Assembly (NCBI GenBank): GCA_004151065.3
Contig: NWUY0304846876.1
Location: forward strand, 1,029-14,215
Source: Larix sibirica
Lineage: Eukaryota; Streptophyta; Pinopsida; Pinales; Pinaceae
Length of the DNA: 13,187 bases
Reading direction: 5' to 3'
Positions 7,927 to 13,187 of this stretch are shown here, one piece after another. Positions within the stretch are counted from its first letter, which is position 1; each line of letters opens with the position of its first letter. Below the pieces are notes generated by a model that made no database searches, was not told where the DNA came from, and saw only the letters and a list, made by a program, of their open reading frames with translations. Position numbers and translations under genes: made by a program.

Positions 7927-8002
7927 TTGATTTCAATGAAATTGATTCGAAGCCATAAAACGTCTTGATTTCAATGAAATTGATTTGAAGCCATAAAACG
8001 TC
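7927..8002. repeat. 38-bp direct tandem repeat, two copies
   Basis: Copies 7927-7964 and 7965-8002 (TTGATTTCAATGAAATTGAT ... GAAGCCATAAAACGTC) differ at one base (C/T at the 22nd position). Near identity points to a recent duplication. Confidence 0.95.
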
Positions 8003-9355
8003 TGTGGGTTATTAATAAGTACTTAGTCATAAGTAATAAATGTTATATATCTTACATACATTTGGATATACATTATTGATTTGAAGTTTAGTGTTTCAAG
8101 TGTAACCAGAAAAATAGCAGCAATGCTGCAAGTCCCTGCCTAGGGGAAATAGAATTTGGGACTACCTGAATGTATCAATGATCATCGTCAATATGTTAAT
8201 TAGCCCGAACAAATCAAAATAAAAATGATTCTAAGTAATGAATAGAACAGTAAAACCAATTGATCAATTAAAATAAGACATGACAATTGGACATGGACTA
8301 TCTAAACAAATCTCTAAAACCCTTTGGCATGTTATGGCCTGTTTCAATTGACCAATTTCTTACATAGTTTGGCCTATTCAAGATTTTATTCATGTGCAGG
8401 AAAGCCAGAAAGGCACATTAGTCTTGTTGTCAATTTTTTAGCCTTTAGAATCAAATAAATAACTTTTGCGGGAAAGAATAAAGAACGTCAGTTTTGAATT
8501 CCTACCTATTGCTATTTTGTTTTTGTAGATTATTTGCCTTATGTGATGAATAAATGATTAAGTAATCATAAATACTAAGTTTTACAGTTCTTGAAGGAAA
8601 CAAGTTTGCAACATTCATCAAAACCTTTAAAATTTGGACCGACATAATCAGCTGTTCATTCCAGAATTTCTGCATTTCAAAAAATACCATATAATTCTAC
8701 AGCTACAATAATTTTCCATTTTTGCTTAAGTCTTGATAAAAGCTAACAAATACTGTTCAATCAAAATAGAGTAATGAGCAACTTAATGCATATTTGTGTA
8801 TACAAGGTTTTGATGACAAATTTAAGTACTACTAAAACTAACCACCTATTGGTTGTATAATAGCAGAACATGGAAACACATGTATAAGACAATCAATTCC
8901 CAAGTAGCCTGGAAAATACTTGGAGGAGACAGCAACCAAACAAATTCCTTAAGTGCATTCAGACAATAGAAAATGTGAACACTTTCAGATTCCACTGATA
9001 GAATGTAACAAAAGGTTAGTAACTAACAGGTAAGTAAGCAAGCTAGGAACTTCCAGCAGGGATTGGCAATAAATAGAAATTTTTGACACTGATAAAAGCA
9101 CCCTCCATACTTTCAACAAGCTGTTACTCGAAAAGGAAAACGACTAGCAACATTCCTATCAAGACTAAACTAACCCTCTGACTTTGATTCTGAAATGTAA
9201 AAGAAAACAATTTTTACACACCTTCAAGATTATCAAAGTATACTTCCCTGCATTAATGATGCAGTCAAATCCACTGAAAACAAACAGGGCAGATGGAGAC
9301 TGGGAATATATTCTTCAAACTGTGTTTATTATAAAATATAAGAAAATCAATAACT
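8003..9355. other. AT-rich non-coding DNA, nothing recognised
   Basis: No gene, strong repeat or structural RNA was seen over about 1.35 kb. Open frames here are short and lack recognisable motifs. I looked for later RABA exons (WDTAGQE, GNK-x-D motifs) on the minus strand and found none. Confidence 0.5.
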
Positions 9356-9465
9356 CCCACAATGCGCCAATGGTAGTGACATCTCTATTCCAATGGGACC
9401 AACATAATGTTGGCTTAATACTCTCACAATCTGGTGTCTGAAATGGGCATGATTTGAACTCTCAA
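9356..9465 (-). mobile_element. Possible tRNA-derived SINE-like remnant
   Basis: On the minus strand AGTTCAAATCA (about 9449-9459) resembles a decayed pol III B box (GGTTCGANTCC). It is followed by a stretch containing CAGACACCAGATTGTGAGAG and CCAACATTATGTTGGTCCCA, which has the look of repetitive plant DNA. No A box, poly-A tail or target-site duplication could be defined, so this is only a hint. Confidence 0.15.
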
Positions 9466-10130
9466 AATTAACCCATAGGTGACACAAAATAAAACCTAGG
9501 GTTCTTAACAAGGATATGAATACAAAGAGGATTAAACCTCTTAATTCAAAAATTTGCTAGAAATCTCAATTAAATCATTGGAAAATTAAAAATCTTAAGA
9601 ATTTTAAATTTTAAAAAAATGTAAACCTAATTAACCAGGAGTTTCCTAACAAAGAAAAAAACAGTAAACCCAAACACTAGCGTGAAATATGCCATACACA
9701 CGAATAGAAAGATTTGCAAAATGGCATAACTCTTAATTAAGCAATATGAAAGATAAAAACCCTAAGAAGTTTCAATATGGAAAAGAAATTAAAGAAAGAT
9801 ACCAAGAAATTTTCTAACAAAAATGTGAAAAAATAAAATTCAAACCCAAACACTCAGTGTAAAGCATGCCATAATTTGGGCTTCAGAACCACCAAACAGA
9901 AAGATTCACCAAATGACCTAAGAAATCTCACTTAAAGACATGGAAATAAAAAATAAGAAGTTTCTATATGAAAAAGACATTAATGATTAAACTCAGATAC
10001 AAAGAAATTTTCCTAACAAAATTATGACAAATTAAAACTCAAACTCAAAGGCTTTTAGACTCACCAATCAGAAAGATTCTCAAAATCATCTAGAAATTCT
10101 TGATTTTAAACTATATGAAAATTTATAAGA
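9466..10130. repeat. Strongly diverged tandem array, period about 180-190 bp
   Basis: A recurring order of words appears about three to four times. GAAATTTTCTAACAAA-like words (9640s, 9806, 10005) precede AAACCCAAACACT-like words (9667, 9845, about 10040). ATGCCATA and GAAAGATTC/TTTGCAAAAT words (9690s, 9868, 10070) follow, then AGAAATCTCAATTAAA-like words (9558, 9730, 9922, 10090) ending in ATATGAAA. Spacing is 172-195 bases. Identity is low, so it is an old array; by period it resembles satellite-like or intronic minisatellite DNA. Copy borders are approximate. Confidence 0.55.
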
Positions 10131-10670
10131 AACAAAAAAAACAGAGACATTTCACTAAAAAAAAATAACTCCACACCAAAACGACGAAATAAGACATTAT
10201 TTAATATATTCAAAACAGAAATTCCCAAGAAAGATTCCAGAAGAAAACGCATTATAAAAATCAAAATAAAGCACATAAGCCCCTACACAGATATATGAAA
10301 GAAGACAGTATTTAAAATGTCAGAAACATGTTAGGCTATAAATTTTCTGAATTACAAAATAAGAAATGAAATTTCTGAGTTAACCCAAATAAAAAATATC
10401 CAACAAAATCACTTATGATTTTTCAGCAAAGACATATGGAGAATAGAGAGCCTAAATCAGAATATTCAAATTGTGAAACAAGATATGGGAGAATATTTTT
10501 GAATCAACCCTTACTAAAAAAGAAGTCCCTGAAATGCCATGAAAATTTTCAATCAAGGAAAAAAATGAGACAGGAAAGAGTATTGAGAGAAAACCTTTTG
10601 GTGAGGATAATTAGGATCGGCAAATCCTTTGGTGTGGATAATGCTCCGTAAACCACCTCATGAACAAAAG
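10131..10670. other. AT-rich stretch, no gene recognised
   Basis: It may contain further decayed units of the preceding array (ATTTCTGA and TTAACCCAAATAAAAA words near 10370), but this is not firm. A 78-codon plus-strand frame at 10415-10651 is Lys/Arg/Asn-rich and shows no domain. Confidence 0.4.
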
Positions 10671-10868
10671 TTTTTACAAAAGGCCAGCGTTATGAAATAA
10701 GGCATGACACACCATTCCTGGTTTCTACAAGTATGTAAAAAAATCTAAACCTAAAATTACCCCCATGAATGCATTTTCAAAAGGCCAGCATTATGAAATA
10801 AGGCATGACACAAATTCTTGGTTTGATTTGAAAAAATATAAACCTGAGGTTACCCAGAATTTTCAAGT
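10671..10868. repeat. 101-bp tandem duplication
   Basis: The word AAAAGGCCAGC(G/A)TTATGAAATAAGGCATGACACA occurs at 10678 and 10779, spacing 101. Both copies are followed by TTCTTGGTTT-like and TAAACCT-A-(A/G)-TTACCC words. The second halves are more diverged than the first. Confidence 0.85.
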
Positions 10869-10947
10869 AAAAATATGAAAAAAAAATACAAACACCATAT
10901 CATGAAACAATGGATGCACATATATCCATCTATCCGTCTATATCTAC

Positions 10948-10989
10948 ATGAAATTTCTGAACCACCAAATGAAATTTCTGAACCATCGA
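10948..10989. repeat. 21-bp tandem repeat, two copies
   Basis: ATGAAATTTCTGAACCACCAA is followed directly by a second copy at 10969-10989 with three mismatches near its end. It lies inside the presumed first intron of the RABA-like gene. Confidence 0.88.
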
Positions 10990-11137
10990 ACAATTTTAAA
11001 AGAAAAAAAACTAGACAGTCTATGAATACGTCCAATGTCAATCTCAAAATCCATATAAACATGATGAAGTAGACACAAAACTTGATCAAATTTTGACAGA
11101 ACAACTTCAAAAATTACAAAATTGAAATGAAAAATTA

Positions 11138-11690
<553 letters not shown>

Positions 11691-12592
11691 AGATAACCTA
11701 CGGTCAAACTTCTTAATATTTAAAATATCTTAGGTTTAAATCTATTTATTTTTTTTATTATTATAATAATGATGTTGTATTGAAATTTTTTATAATTTAT
11801 TTTATGTGCGTTCTTTTGATACTTTCGTTGTACTAATCATGCAGCTTTGATTTTTTAAAAGATGCAAAAACATCTCAGTTTTCTGCGGGGCAATTATATT
11901 ACAAAACTTAAAAAGTTAAAATTAAAATATAAAATGAAAAATATTGTTGAATTAGTATTACGGTTGTGATATTGAGATTAACAATTAGTGCTAATAAAAG
12001 TGGTGGTTATGTTACTCATTTAAATTCAATAAAATAAAATTAATTTATTGAATTTTAATTTTTTTAGAGTCACTAGCGTATTAGTGAGATATTAAATAAT
12101 GGGTATGGATGGGCGTCACTCGATTTAATCATTATCATTAATAATATACATTAAAAAAAAAAATTAAAGTCAATAATATAAAAATAAAAAACAAAACAAT
12201 GATAATAATATAAAAATGAAAGCTTAAATATTTAAAGAATTTAAATTGATTGTTTTTTTAAATTTTAAAATGATTTAGTATTTTTTAATGCTTCAAGGGG
12301 TGTAGATCAAGTAGCCCATATAACTAGGGGTATAATGGTAGTTGTAGGGTATAGTAGTTGTAATTGTACTAATTTAGAAAAAAATACTAATTTTTTTAAG
12401 GTAGAAATAAACAATATTTCTACACATTATTATTTTGAATTATTACAAAAAATAAATTATTAAAAAATATATCATTAATTTAAATTACCAACAAAAAATA
12501 ATAAATTATTAAAAATATAAAAAATAAATCATAATTATAAAATAAATAACTAACTTTGAGCAAATTAAATTTGGACTTAAACCATCCTATAC
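11691..12592. other. Very AT-rich intergenic DNA
   Basis: Runs of A, T and TAATAA words dominate; no gene is seen. Such low-complexity flanks are common in plant intergenic DNA and could serve as matrix attachment or decayed transposon sequence, but nothing here proves either. Confidence 0.45.
12022..12055. repeat. Perfect 12-bp inverted repeat (hairpin)
   Basis: AAATTCAATAAA (12022-12033) and TTTATTGAATTT (12044-12055) are exact reverse complements around a 10-base spacer. All-AT-rich palindromes arise easily in this composition, so it may be chance or a fragment of a terminal inverted repeat. Confidence 0.8.
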
Positions 12593-13092
12593 AGAATGTA
12601 TATGAAATGTATATCTAATAAACTAAATTGAAAGAAAAAATGAGGTTAAAAAAATGGGTTATAATAATAAAAAATATAAAATAGTTGATTATAATAATAA
12701 AATTAATTTACCTATTTTAACTTTATTATTACAATAATTAAGAAATTTGTATTTTAATTTTTTGTAATCTTTTCAAAACTTAATAATGAGGAATTAAGAT
12801 GGATTTAAATTGAACCATAGGTATGAGGTTCATTGATTTAGTCAATTTTATTATAAAATATATATAAGAATGTATATAAAATGTGTATCTAATCAACTAA
12901 ATTGAAAGAAAATATAAAATTAAAAATGATTATAATAATAAAGAGAAATATAAAATAATTGATTATAATAAAATAAATTTATACGTATCCATTTTAACTT
13001 TATTATTATAAGGATTAAGAAATTTATACTTCAATTTTCTTTTAATCTTTTTCATACTTAATAACTAAGGGTTAAGATGGATTCAAATTGAA
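12593..13092. repeat. Diverged direct repeat, two copies 274 bp apart
   Basis: Copy 1 (12593-12815) and copy 2 (12867-13092) both begin AGAATGTATAT(G/A)AAATGT, continue TATCTAAT-A-ACTAAATTGAAAG, and end TTAAGATGGATT-AAATTGAA. Between them lie shared TTTTAACTTTATTATTA and TTAAGAAATTT words. Sequence is AT-rich with several indels. They may be two relics of one unknown non-coding element. Confidence 0.82.
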
Positions 13093-13187
13093 TATATAAA
13101 TTTAATGATACAGAAAGAAAAAAAAAAGTATATAAGAAATAAGTTACACACTTCCTGTCCATTGGTTGTAGCCTGGGTGGTTGGGAG

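Noticed and set aside
10415-10651. 78-codon plus-strand frame
   Set aside because: Lys/Arg/Asn-rich with no recognisable motif in AT-rich DNA; most likely chance.
2786-10868. CRISPR-like array
   Set aside because: Repeats are direct tandem duplications of varied length without regular unique spacers, in a plant nuclear context.

Overview
The window looks like nuclear DNA of a land plant, probably a vascular plant. It holds one intron-split gene with plant-type splice sites, the first exon of a RABA2/Rab11-type small GTPase, decayed hAT-like and Ty1/copia-like transposon remnants, and long AT-rich gene-poor stretches. A gymnosperm or other repeat-rich genome would fit, but nothing here settles the lineage. 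No prokaryotic operon, CRISPR array, rRNA gene or convincing tRNA gene was seen.

Layout: (1) 1-2.4 kb is a transposon graveyard: a broken hAT/DUF4371-like transposase fragment on the minus strand, a purine-rich low-complexity tract, and a degenerate copia gag fragment on the plus strand with a possible primer-binding site upstream. (2) 2.4-3.4 kb is non-coding and dominated by a 242-bp tandem duplication. (3) 3437-7204 (minus) is the main gene: two exons joining into about 1,186 residues, with an N-terminal NYN (PIN-like nuclease) domain, six LOTUS/OST-HTH modules arranged A-B-A-B-B-A, and a Ser-rich tail holding its own 46-residue duplication. It resembles MARF1-like RNA regulators, but several conserved NYN positions are changed. 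(4) 7.2-8.0 kb upstream of that gene is packed with tandem repeats (84 bp x2, a three-copy 66/130-bp family, 38 bp x2); the 84-bp repeat carries promoter-like motifs and an upstream ORF whose stop overlaps a candidate start codon. (5) 8.0-11.16 kb is AT-rich, with a diverged array of about 180-190 bp and smaller duplications. (6) 11165-11329 (minus) is exon 1 of the RABA2-like gene; no later exon was recognised in the remaining 11 kb downstream. (7) 11.33-13.19 kb is the upstream flank of that exon, then very AT-rich DNA with a perfect 12-bp inverted repeat and a 274-bp-spaced direct repeat.

The two genes lie on the same strand and show no obvious functional link. The most interesting object is the NYN-LOTUS protein: a probably weakened or inactive nuclease domain fused to an array of RNA-binding LOTUS modules that has grown, and lost one module, by tandem duplication inside a single exon.
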